Assembly (NCBI RefSeq): GCF_002005465.1
Contig: NZ_CP014691.1
Location: 3,134,001-3,198,000, forward strand
Direction: 5' to 3'
Source of the DNA: Neoasaia chiangmaiensis
GTDB lineage: Bacteria; Pseudomonadota; Alphaproteobacteria; Acetobacterales; Acetobacteraceae
Length of the DNA stretch: 64,000 nucleotides
Positions 26,353 to 34,314 of this stretch are shown piece after piece. The position numbers and the translations under genes were made by a program. Within the stretch, counting starts at the first letter, position 1, and every line of letters begins with the position of its first letter. Below the pieces are notes generated by a model, which was given only the letters and a program-made list of their open reading frames with translations, did not search any database and was not told where the DNA came from.

Positions 26353-27087
26353 TTGCGGAAAAGCTTCGGTGCGCATGCCGTTCTGAAGGATATTTCCCTC
26401 CGCGTTGAGCGGGGGGAGCTGGTCTCGATCATTGGTCCGTCCGGCTGCGGTAAATCGACTTTCCTGCGTTGTCTGAATCTGCTCGAAGTGCCCGATGGCG
26501 GCGTCATACGGATCGAGGATGTGCGTGTCGAACGTCAATCGGGGCGGGGCTGGACGCGTGCCGACGAGCGACAGGCGCATCAGCTGCGGGCGCATGTCGG
26601 CATGGTGTTCCAGTCATTCAATCTGTTTCCGCAATACACGGTGCTGGAGAACGTTATGCTCGCCCCGCGATGCGTCCGACGTCGCCCGACGGGCGAAACC
26701 GAGGCGGTCGCGCGCGAACTGCTCTATAAGGTCGGGCTGGTGCAGGCGATGGATCGCTATCCGCAGACGCTTTCCGGCGGCCAGCAGCAACGCGCGGCAA
26801 TCGCCCGCGCCCTGGCCATGAAACCGGCCGTCATGTTGTATGACGAGCCGACCTCGGCGCTTGATCCGGAGTTGGCGGAGGAGGTCCTGCAGGTCATGCG
26901 GGCGCTGGACAATGAAGGCATGACCCAGATCGTTGTAACTCATGACATGCGATTTGCACGGGCCGCTTCCGACCGGGTTCTTTATGTCGAAGGTGGCGAA
27001 ATCGTCGAGGAGGGTGTGCCGGACACGATGTTCGCAGCGCCCCATGATGCACGGACACGGCGCTTCCTGAGAACGCTGCTTTCATGA
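26353..27087 (+). CDS. polar amino-acid ABC transporter ATP-binding protein
   Basis: 244 residues from TTG at 26353. Walker A GPSGCGKSTFLR is at ~28, Q-loop FQSFNLFPQYT at ~91, signature TLSGGQQQR at ~138 and Walker B MLYDEPTSALDPEL at ~158: a GlnQ/HisP-type ATPase for polar amino acids. The start is odd. The frame upstream (26323-26352) encodes DDDIVLDARS, the usual first beta-strand of these ATPases, yet contains no ATG, GTG or TTG. A non-standard start (CTG at 26317, overlapping the acnA stop) or a small sequence error is possible. The stop overlaps the next gene by 4 bp. Confidence 0.88.
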   Translation: MRKSFGAHAVLKDISLRVERGELVSIIGPSGCGKSTFLRCLNLLEVPDGGVIRIEDVRVERQSGRGWTRADERQAHQLRAHVGMVFQSFNLFPQYTVLENVMLAPRCVRRRPTGETEAVARELLYKVGLVQAMDRYPQTLSGGQQQRAAIARALAMKPAVMLYDEPTSALDPELAEEVLQVMRALDNEGMTQIVVTHDMRFARAASDRVLYVEGGEIVEEGVPDTMFAAPHDARTRRFLRTLLS

Positions 27088-28604
27088 AGCGACTTGCGAC
27101 GCTCTGGCTTTTCGCGTGCTGTTTATGCGGCATCATGAACTCTGCGCACGCCGCCGATATGCCGGAACTGCGTTGGGCTTCGGATGGCGAGGCGAACGTA
27201 CCCTATGTTTTTCATGACCCCCAATCGGCGTCGCGCCTCGAGGGGTTCGAATATGAAATCGTCGAGGCGCTCGGTGCGCGGCTGCATGAGAAGCCGGTCT
27301 ATATCCAGAATGACTGGGAAGGACTGATCCCGGGGCTACAGCGCGGCATGTATCAGATGGTGCTCGATGGCATCGAAATGACGCCGGAGCACAAGGCGGC
27401 GGCGCTGTTTTCACGGCCTTATTACATAACGGGCGAACGCATCATCGTTCGGCGCAATCAGACCGGACTCGATACGCTGGGGTCGCTGCGCGGGCATACG
27501 CTCGGAACGATCAAGGACACATTGGCGGAGCGCATTCTATTGCGCGAGCCGACCATCATGGTGCGCGCGTATGAGGAGGAGAGCAATGCTTTCTCCGACC
27601 TGCGCAATGGCAGGCTGGATGCCATTCTGCTCGATGGCCCGATCGCCTTGTACTATGGTGCTGTGTCGGCGGACTTCAAACTGGTCGGCGAACCGATCGG
27701 CCGAACCGAATATGGCATTGCCTTTGCTGCGAACAATACGGCGGAACGGGACAAGGTCGATGCGGCTTTGGGCGGATTGATCGCCGATGGGACACTGCAT
27801 CGTATTCTCGCGCGCTGGAATCTGTGGACGCCACAGATGGCGAATGCCTTCAACGATCATACGCAGTCTGACGTCGCGCCGGTAGAGTGGGATCGTTATC
27901 GGGCCGCGATTGCCGGCACGGGCGGCTTTCACGCGCGCATCATGCGTTACATCGGTTTCCTGCCGCTCGTCGCACATGGTGCCGGATTGACATTGCTGGT
28001 TTCGGCTTGCGCGATGGTACTGGCCATCGGGCTTGGTGTCCTGTTGGCGTTGATGAGGCGCTTCGGGCCAAGGCCAATCGGCTGGCTGGCGGGGCTCTAC
28101 ATCGAAATTGTGCGCGGCACGCCGTTGCTGATCCAGATCCTCTTCATTTTCTACGGCTTGCCATCATTGGGCATTCGGTTGTCCCCCTTTTTCGCAGGTG
28201 TTCTGGCACTGGGCCTGAACTATGCGGCTTACGAGGCGGAGAACTATCGGGCCGGGTTACTGTCGGTACCGCGCGGTCAGATGGAAGCGGCAATAGCGCT
28301 GAATATGACGCATATGCAGGCCCTGCGCCTGGTGATCGTGCCGCAGGCATTTCGCACCGTTGTGCCGGTTATGACCAACGACTTCATCTCGTTGTTGAAA
28401 GACTCGTCGCTCGTCAGTGTGATTACCCTGACCGAGTTGAGCCAGACGTATGTCCGGCTTTCGTCTACCTACTATGATTATGTGGGGACGGGACTACTGA
28501 TCGGCCTGGCGTATCTCCTTCTTGGATTGCCGTTCGTCAGATTGGCGCGTATGGCGGAGCAGCGTCTTGGACGCGGCATGAACGCGCCGCACGGTCATCA
28601 CTGA
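27084..28604 (+). CDS. amino-acid ABC transporter, fused substrate-binding and permease protein
   Basis: 506 residues. A signal peptide (1-23) and a family 3 periplasmic binding domain (about 25-255) are fused to a HisM/GlnP-type permease domain (about 285-495, some five membrane helices). The permease has the coupling segment AIALNMTHMQALRLVIVPQAFR near 400-420 (EAA-like loop). With the upstream ATPase it makes a complete two-gene importer, probably for polar amino acids. Fusions of this kind exist in other bacteria. The exact substrate is not visible. Confidence 0.9.
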   Translation: MKRLATLWLFACCLCGIMNSAHAADMPELRWASDGEANVPYVFHDPQSASRLEGFEYEIVEALGARLHEKPVYIQNDWEGLIPGLQRGMYQMVLDGIEMTPEHKAAALFSRPYYITGERIIVRRNQTGLDTLGSLRGHTLGTIKDTLAERILLREPTIMVRAYEEESNAFSDLRNGRLDAILLDGPIALYYGAVSADFKLVGEPIGRTEYGIAFAANNTAERDKVDAALGGLIADGTLHRILARWNLWTPQMANAFNDHTQSDVAPVEWDRYRAAIAGTGGFHARIMRYIGFLPLVAHGAGLTLLVSACAMVLAIGLGVLLALMRRFGPRPIGWLAGLYIEIVRGTPLLIQILFIFYGLPSLGIRLSPFFAGVLALGLNYAAYEAENYRAGLLSVPRGQMEAAIALNMTHMQALRLVIVPQAFRTVVPVMTNDFISLLKDSSLVSVITLTELSQTYVRLSSTYYDYVGTGLLIGLAYLLLGLPFVRLARMAEQRLGRGMNAPHGHH

Positions 28605-28930
28605 GCCTGGCGTTTCTTCGTCATAAACCGAATGCGGGGGCAATCCCGTATGGCGCCGCAACCGTTGCAGCTTTTTCCCGGTGATTTGAAATGGGCGCGA
28701 CGGGCCGTGCGTATTTGCAGCAGCGAAGGCTGGCAGGATTTGTCCCAGCGACAGTCTGCCCAGTCCCATGATCGCGAAATCGACCCGCTGCTCGGGCGGC
28801 AAGAAGGCCGGGGGATCCGGTTTGAGCCGATCGGCATCGCTGCGCCAGTTGCCGAACTGAATGTCATTTCGCCCGTGTCCAATGTTGAGGCAGGACGACG
28901 CCCTCCGGAAACCGGCAGGATTGGTGACAT
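28605..28930 (-). pseudogene. remnant of a Gfo/Idh/MocA-family oxidoreductase
   Basis: On the minus strand, one frame reads RLKPDPPAFLPPEQR and FAIMGLGRLSLGQILPAF, the N-terminal Rossmann motif of glucose-fructose oxidoreductase-like proteins. The conserved continuation KYARPV..ISNHREKAATVA..YGIAP lies in a second frame. HSVYDEE then returns in the first frame. Two opposite frame changes (near 28698 and 28638) therefore scramble the middle. Nothing of the catalytic domain remains: the homology ends at about 28614, next to the ABC transporter stop. This looks like a decayed 5' fragment. Confidence 0.68.
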
Positions 28931-29004
28931 GGCGTTCGTTCCCTTGCTTGCCAGCATAGGCCGGTGACATTCGAACGCGCCGTTATGGCAGGGGGGATCG
29001 GTCC

Positions 29005-29958
29005 TTACAGACCCGAGGGTGGGGCGGCCGGATCGGTGCTCAGATCGAGAGGCGCGACACCACCGGGCAAACCGTCCAGAAGGCCGCCGCGCAGGACGCC
29101 GACCCAGTTGGTCATCCATCGATCCGTGGCACGGACGAAATTCTGGGCTGCCGGTGCCCCAGCCACCTGACTTTTATCCCAGTATGGGAGGGGGGCAAGA
29201 AGTTGCACCGTGCCCGGCTTGATGGGGGCCAGTAACGTATCGACCGCAGCGAGATTGGCGCCGCTGTTGTCCTTGGTTGCACTCGCCCGGACCCAGGATG
29301 TCGTGACGAAAAGCGATGGGACCGGAAAGCCAAGCGTGTGCAGACGCTGGAAGGCCGTGTTGATCAATTCGCTCGACGACCCCGTGCTGCGCGCGACACT
29401 CCAGCATTCAAGTATGCCACCACGACCTTCGGAGAGAATGCGTGACATGAAGTTCCGATCGTCGTGACAGGAATTCTCGATGCCATCGATGCTCTGTCCC
29501 GGCTGGGGGCGAATGGTCGTGCGGGCGATGACCACGCCGGTCACGATCCCTCGATCGGTTCGTGCCAGAATGTTGAACAGGATCGCGCCGCCCGGTCCAA
29601 CCTGACCTGTCAGGACGGGGTGCCAGACACCGGCGGGCAATGGAAGCGTATGGCCAGCGAAGGGAATGCCGCCAGTCAAGGCAGTGTTGATGTTGGGTGC
29701 GCCGACGCGGTCCGGACCGGCGGCCGCATTGTCGCCAGATGCATTCGGATCAGCCGCGGTCGAGGAAGAGGCGTTTTCTGGCGCTGTTACGGGCGCGCGA
29801 CGATGTGTGTCGCTGCCGGGCAGGCGCGATAGCTGCGGAATGCGATGAAGCAGACGGGGTGTCGGATAAAGCGCTGCCAGAACCGTGAAGAATACAGTCA
29901 GATACAGGGACCAGCGCCAGAGCGGCGCGCGGCGCCAGAGACGGGAAGCTGCGGACAT
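29005..29958 (-). CDS. membrane-anchored protein of unknown function (AAA+ operon, third gene)
   Basis: 317 residues. One N-terminal membrane helix (about 15-35) leads into a Pro/Ala/Ser-rich linker (about 50-95) and a globular domain (about 100-310) that should lie in the periplasm. Recognisable stretches are LPLPAGVWHPVLTGQVG (~108), NSCHDDRNFMSRIL (~165) and ILECWSVAR (~184). The two cysteines could form a disulfide. I recognise no named family. It starts 18 bp after the AAA+ gene stop on the same strand, so the three genes 31871-29005 look like one transcription unit. Confidence 0.75.
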   Translation of the reverse strand: MSAASRLWRRAPLWRWSLYLTVFFTVLAALYPTPRLLHRIPQLSRLPGSDTHRRAPVTAPENASSSTAADPNASGDNAAAGPDRVGAPNINTALTGGIPFAGHTLPLPAGVWHPVLTGQVGPGGAILFNILARTDRGIVTGVVIARTTIRPQPGQSIDGIENSCHDDRNFMSRILSEGRGGILECWSVARSTGSSSELINTAFQRLHTLGFPVPSLFVTTSWVRASATKDNSGANLAAVDTLLAPIKPGTVQLLAPLPYWDKSQVAGAPAAQNFVRATDRWMTNWVGVLRGGLLDGLPGGVAPLDLSTDPAAPPSGL

Positions 29959-29976
29959 GAACTCGCGGATTCCCGA

Positions 29977-31245
29977 TCAGCGCGCCATACGGGCGTGCAT
30001 GGACTCGGTATCGTTCGCGACTTCCGCAGTCACGCCGGCCTCATCCGACACCAGGCGTACCATCTTCGCGCCGTTCTGACGGGCGGTGATGAGGCTTTCG
30101 CTGACCATATCCTCGATCGAGCGCACCAGATCGCGCGCGGACGCGCCCGCACCGAGCTTCTGTTGGCGTAGCATGACCTGGAAAAGCAGGGCGGCGTCGA
30201 TGCCGCCGGGCTCTACGCGCAAGCCGTAGCTGTCGATCATGGCTTCGATCTCCAGTGCCGCGACGCGTGCAAGATCCAGGCCGAACAGCTTGCGGAAGAT
30301 GAAGATCCGATCGAGGCGGTTGAGAACTTCCGGCGCAAAGCCAGCCTGACGCAATGCTTCGACCGACTCGGCGCGCATCCGGTCCGGCTCGTCCGAAAGC
30401 CGCTCGGCGATGTCCGTGAGGGCTTCGGTCGCGATATTGGACGTCAGCATGAAGATCGCGCGGGTCGTGGAGACTTGCGTGCCGGTCGACGCTTCCGTCA
30501 CGTGACCGTCATTCCATGCGGTCAGGAATTTCTTGAATACATCGGGATGGGCTTTCTCGATCTCATCGAGCAGCACGACGGCATCGGGCTTTTCCTGAAG
30601 GCCGCCGGTCAGCTTTCCGAATGTGTCCGATCCGACATAACCCTTGGGCGATCCGAAAAGCTGGGTGGCCGCATGTGGGCTCGACATCTGCGTCATGTCG
30701 AAATGCAGTAGCGGCCGGTCCATCTGGCGGGCGATCTGCTTGGCCAGATAGGTCTTGCCGGTTCCGGGCGGGCCGGCGAGCAGGAAAATGCCGACGGGCT
30801 TGCCCCGGACCTGCAGCGCAAGGCGACGTCGCAACTGCTGGGCGATGTCTTCGCAGACCTGATCCTGGCCGATCACGCGTGCGCGCAGCGAGGCGGCAAG
30901 TTCATCCGCGTCAAGTACCGTTTCCTTTTGCTCGCGCGCCATGAGTTCTTCGAGGGCATTGCGATTGGTGAGACGTGCCAGAACGTCCATCATGAATCCC
31001 TTTCTGCGTCGCAGGCCTTTGCGCGCCAGCTTTTCCGCTCTTGTTTCAAATAGGAGGCCCGAGACGGTCAACAAGGCACCAATGCCAGCCAATGGAAGAT
31101 AGCTTGCTTCCGCCCATTGAAGAAAGCGTTCGATCATGCCGAAAGACAGGTGCAATGCCAGTGCCGCCTGAAGGCTGGCGAGCACCAGGAAGATCACCAT
31201 CATGACCGGCATCAGCCGGTTGAGCATGGGCATGAGAGCTTTCAT
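29977..31245 (-). CDS. membrane-anchored ClpB-like AAA+ ATPase
   Basis: 422 residues. Two N-terminal membrane helices (about 10-32 and 46-66) are followed by a basic stretch and a single AAA_2-type module. Walker A is AGPPGTGKTYLAK (~158), Walker B VVLLDEIEKAHPD (~226), sensor 1 MLTSN (~265), and the arginine-finger segment NRLDRIFIFRKLFG (~311). The module resembles the second ATPase ring of ClpB/ClpA. The ClpB N-domain, first ATPase ring and coiled-coil are absent. Membrane tethering in place of those parts suggests an unfoldase or remodelling motor at the inner membrane. The start overlaps the stop of the upstream gene (ATGA). Confidence 0.82.
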   Translation of the reverse strand: MKALMPMLNRLMPVMMVIFLVLASLQAALALHLSFGMIERFLQWAEASYLPLAGIGALLTVSGLLFETRAEKLARKGLRRRKGFMMDVLARLTNRNALEELMAREQKETVLDADELAASLRARVIGQDQVCEDIAQQLRRRLALQVRGKPVGIFLLAGPPGTGKTYLAKQIARQMDRPLLHFDMTQMSSPHAATQLFGSPKGYVGSDTFGKLTGGLQEKPDAVVLLDEIEKAHPDVFKKFLTAWNDGHVTEASTGTQVSTTRAIFMLTSNIATEALTDIAERLSDEPDRMRAESVEALRQAGFAPEVLNRLDRIFIFRKLFGLDLARVAALEIEAMIDSYGLRVEPGGIDAALLFQVMLRQQKLGAGASARDLVRSIEDMVSESLITARQNGAKMVRLVSDEAGVTAEVANDTESMHARMAR

Positions 31246-31871
31246 TGCACAATCACATCCAGAATGAGCTGCTGATCAAGCGCCGAAAGGTTGGGCAACA
31301 GTTCGGGACCCAGAGCCGAGAGAGCGACGACCTGCATGCCGCCGGGGCGAGGGGTCGTGACCGGTGTCAGGGTCACCTCGCCGACATCCCGGATCGGGAG
31401 AAGCACGCTTTGTAGTTTGCCCGTCAGCGAGACGTTCTGGGTCAGGCCCGCGGAGCTGACCGAGACGACCTGCCCGACCTGCCCGGTGGCATCCGCGATG
31501 GGCATCTGGACCAGACGCACATCGCGTCGTTTGACCGCGGCAAGGATATCCTGTTGCTGATCGGGGGAGAAATGACTGGCTTTCAACGCCTGGGCGGCAT
31601 TCTCGGGCGCGATCATGCTGAATTGGGCGCCGACATGAAGGGTATGCTTTGCTGACGCCGCATTCTGGGTTGCGCCTTGTGCCGAAACCGGGGCGGCGGT
31701 AGGGGCCGAATTCCCGGCGATACCATGATTGGCCAGGTAACCGACACCAAGCAGCGCGCTTGCCGCGATGACAAGCCAGGTGGCCATTGCGCCATGGCCG
31801 CGCGCTTCCGACGCCGCGTTTGGCGGCAGTCGATGGAGTTCCGGTTCCGGCCTGTCGTTCATCCGTGTCAT
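31242..31871 (-). CDS. single-pass membrane protein of unknown function (AAA+ operon, first gene)
   Basis: 209 residues from ATG at 31871; ATG at 31862 is an alternative, and the frame stays open to 32030. One membrane helix (about 38-58, WLVIAASALLGVGYLA) is followed by an Ala/Thr/Pro-rich linker and a beta-rich domain (about 85-205). That domain includes VRLVQMPIADATGQVGQVV and SVLLPIRDVGEVTLTPV. No named family is recognised. Its stop overlaps the AAA+ start, which supports a joint function. It is divergent from rimP across about 210 bp. Confidence 0.72.
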   Translation of the reverse strand: MTRMNDRPEPELHRLPPNAASEARGHGAMATWLVIAASALLGVGYLANHGIAGNSAPTAAPVSAQGATQNAASAKHTLHVGAQFSMIAPENAAQALKASHFSPDQQQDILAAVKRRDVRLVQMPIADATGQVGQVVSVSSAGLTQNVSLTGKLQSVLLPIRDVGEVTLTPVTTPRPGGMQVVALSALGPELLPNLSALDQQLILDVIVQ

Positions 31872-31989
31872 CTGACAGGGACTTTGCGCCGATGGCAAGC
31901 GCCCATGAGATCTTGGTTGTAAACTATCTTTTCGAAACATCGCCAGCCGGGTGCGCTCATGGGCTATGGATTCTCGGCGGGACTTCCCC

Positions 31990-32018
31990 TTGCGTTGTCG
32001 GGCCGGATCACCTAGATA
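31990..32018 (+). promoter_or_regulatory. candidate sigma-70 promoter for rimP-nusA operon
   Basis: TTGCGT (31990-31995) and TAGATA (32013-32018) are separated by 17 bp, the ideal spacing for a housekeeping promoter. Transcription would begin around 32025 and give a leader of roughly 55-60 nt before rimP. Identified by eye only. Confidence 0.45.
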
Positions 32019-32055
32019 GAGGCCAATCACCTTATCTTCCGCTTCTTATTCGGGG

Positions 32056-32080
32056 GGTGGCCTTCACGGGCCGCCTTTTT
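32056..32080 (+). terminator. intrinsic-terminator-like hairpin at the rimP start (possible attenuator)
   Basis: GGTGGCC (32056-32062) pairs with GGCCGCC (32069-32075) with one G-U pair and a TTCACG loop. It is followed directly by TTTTT (32076-32080). The T-tract runs into the rimP start region (TTG at 32079 or 32085). No gene on this strand ends upstream, so a terminator here would act on the rimP-nusA transcript itself. Confidence 0.6.
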
Positions 32081-32084
32081 GGCA

Positions 32085-32699
32085 TTGGACACAGAGATTC
32101 ATCAACTGAACGGGCTGGAAGCGCGCATCGCGCGGCAGATCGAACCGACCCTGGGCGATCTGGGCTTTGAGCTGGTACGTCTGGCCGTTCTTGGACGTGA
32201 GACACCGACGATCCAGATCATGGCGGATCGCGCGGACGGGTCCCTGATCTCTGTTGAGGATTGCGAGCAGATCAGTCACGCTGTGGGTGCTGTTCTGGAC
32301 GTGGACGATCCGTTGCCAGGTGCCTGGACACTTGAGGTTTCGTCGGCTGGCATTGATCGGCCGTTGACACGTGCGAAGGATTGGGACCGCTTTTCCGGTC
32401 ATCTGGCCAAAGCGGAACTGGACCTTCCGATCGATGGTCGCAAGCGGTTCACCGGTATCGTTCTGGGCATGCGTGATGGTGCTGCCGTCTTGCGGCTTGA
32501 GGACGGAACCGAAGCCGTTCTGCCGCTGCCGGCCATTCGCAAGGCACGTTTGATTCTGACGGACGAACTGATAGAAGCCAGCGCGGCACTGACGGGCCTG
32601 AACTCCGCGGGGGATGAGGCGGCGCCGGATCGAAAGGTACCGAAGCTCAACCCGACGAAGCCCGGCAAGGGCTCGAAACCCGGCAAGCGCGTGCATTAA
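32085..32699 (+). CDS. rimP: ribosome maturation factor RimP
   Basis: 204 residues from TTG at 32085 (TTG at 32079 would add two). RimP helps assemble the 30S subunit. Family features: [24 protein letters not shown] split over the first helix and strand, [18 protein letters not shown] (~60-77), and [18 protein letters not shown] (~88-105). The C-terminal ~35 residues are a basic Lys/Pro tail. No ATG precedes the conserved N-terminus. RimP before nusA is the standard order. Confidence 0.9.
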   Translation: MDTEIHQLNGLEARIARQIEPTLGDLGFELVRLAVLGRETPTIQIMADRADGSLISVEDCEQISHAVGAVLDVDDPLPGAWTLEVSSAGIDRPLTRAKDWDRFSGHLAKAELDLPIDGRKRFTGIVLGMRDGAAVLRLEDGTEAVLPLPAIRKARLILTDELIEASAALTGLNSAGDEAAPDRKVPKLNPTKPGKGSKPGKRVH

Positions 32700-32766
32700 T
32701 GATGATATGCGCTGCCACGAATTTTCGTATCGCGTCTTTAGCGGCGCTGCTTGAGGATCTGCATTG

Positions 32767-34314
32767 ATGGACACCTCCGTTACTCGGCCCGAATTGCTGC
32801 TGGTTGCCGATGCCGTTTCGCGCGAGAAGAATATTGATCGCGACGAAGTGCTCGAAGCCATGGAGCAGGCGATCCAGAAGGCTGGCCGCGCGAAATACGG
32901 TCATGAGAAAGACATCCGTGCGACGATCGACCGGAAGACAGGCGAAGTGCGTCTGTCGCGTTGGACTGAGGCTGTCGAGGTCGTCGAAAACGAGGACACG
33001 CAGATTCCGCTGCATATCGCCCAGAAGTTCAAGCCGGAAATCAAGGCAGGTGAACATCTGGTCGATCCCCTGCCGCCGATCGATTTCGGGCGTATTGCAG
33101 CCCAGACGGCAAAGCAGGTCATTGTGCAGCGCGTTCGGGAATACGAGCGCAAGCGCCAGTATGACGAGTTCAAGGATCGCGTGGGCGAAATCGTCAACGG
33201 AACGATCAAGCGGACCGAATACGGTAACATGATGGTTGAGATCGGCCATGCGGAAGCGCTGTTGCGTCGGGACGAATTGATCCCGCGTGAATCCTTCCGT
33301 AACTCTGATCGTGTTCGTGCCTACATCTATGATGTGCGCGACGAACCGCGGGGACCGCAGATTTTCCTAAGTCGGTCGCATCCGGCATTTCTCGCGAAGC
33401 TCTTCGCGCAGGAAGTGCCGGAAATCTACGATGGCATCATCGAGATCAAGGCTGTTGCGCGTGATCCAGGGTCTCGTGCGAAGATGGCCGTGATCTCCAA
33501 GGACGCGTCCATCGACCCCGTCGGGGCCTGTGTTGGTATGCGTGGGTCGCGAGTTCAGGCTGTTGTGGCTGAGCTTCAGGGTGAAAAGATCGATATCATC
33601 CCCTGGAGTCCTCAGGCAGCAACGTTCGTCGTGAACGCTCTTGCGCCTGCCGAGGTGACGAAGGTGGTCATGGATGAGGAGGCGGGGCGCGTCGAGGTGG
33701 TTGTGCCTGACGAGCAGCTTTCCCTGGCGATCGGGCGTCGAGGGCAGAATGTGCGTCTGGCGAGCCAGCTTACGCGTTGGGATATCGATATTCTGACGGA
33801 AGCCGAAGAATCGGAGCGCCGCCAGGAAGAATTCCGCAAGCGGACGCAGCTGTTCGTCGACGCTTTGGATGTGGATGACGTCATTGCCAGCCTGCTAGTG
33901 ACGGAAGGTTTCCATACTATCGAGGAACTCGCATACGCCGAGGCCGATGAGCTTCACAATATCGAAGATTTCGACGAGAGCGTCGCCGAGGAACTGGTGC
34001 GTCGTGCCGAGGAGTATCTTGCTCGCAAGGAACAGGATCTTGATGACCAGCGCAAGGCTCTGGGTGTCGAAGACGCAATCGTGGATCTGGGCGTATTCTC
34101 CGGCAAGATGCTGGTGACCCTTGGTGAAAAGGGCGTGAAAACGCTGGACGATCTTGCCGATCTGGCAGCCGACGAACTGATCGAAATCCTTGGCACGGAT
34201 GCGATCGACGAGGACGCGGCGAACGAGATCATCATGGCGGCTCGTGCGCACTGGTTCGATGACGGTGAAACGGCGTCGCCAGGTAGTGAAACTCAGGAGG
34301 CTTCCGACGTCTAA
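32767..34314 (+). CDS. nusA: transcription termination/antitermination factor NusA
   Basis: 515 residues, full length. NusA binds RNA polymerase and nascent RNA and controls pausing, termination and antitermination. The N-terminal polymerase-binding domain (1-125) is followed by an S1 domain (~137-200), two KH domains (~230-345; AIGRRGQNVRLASQLT marks the second) and two C-terminal helix-hairpin-helix acidic repeats (~370-500). ATG at 32767 follows GAGGATCTGC. Confidence 0.96.
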   Translation: MDTSVTRPELLLVADAVSREKNIDRDEVLEAMEQAIQKAGRAKYGHEKDIRATIDRKTGEVRLSRWTEAVEVVENEDTQIPLHIAQKFKPEIKAGEHLVDPLPPIDFGRIAAQTAKQVIVQRVREYERKRQYDEFKDRVGEIVNGTIKRTEYGNMMVEIGHAEALLRRDELIPRESFRNSDRVRAYIYDVRDEPRGPQIFLSRSHPAFLAKLFAQEVPEIYDGIIEIKAVARDPGSRAKMAVISKDASIDPVGACVGMRGSRVQAVVAELQGEKIDIIPWSPQAATFVVNALAPAEVTKVVMDEEAGRVEVVVPDEQLSLAIGRRGQNVRLASQLTRWDIDILTEAEESERRQEEFRKRTQLFVDALDVDDVIASLLVTEGFHTIEELAYAEADELHNIEDFDESVAEELVRRAEEYLARKEQDLDDQRKALGVEDAIVDLGVFSGKMLVTLGEKGVKTLDDLADLAADELIEILGTDAIDEDAANEIIMAARAHWFDDGETASPGSETQEASDV

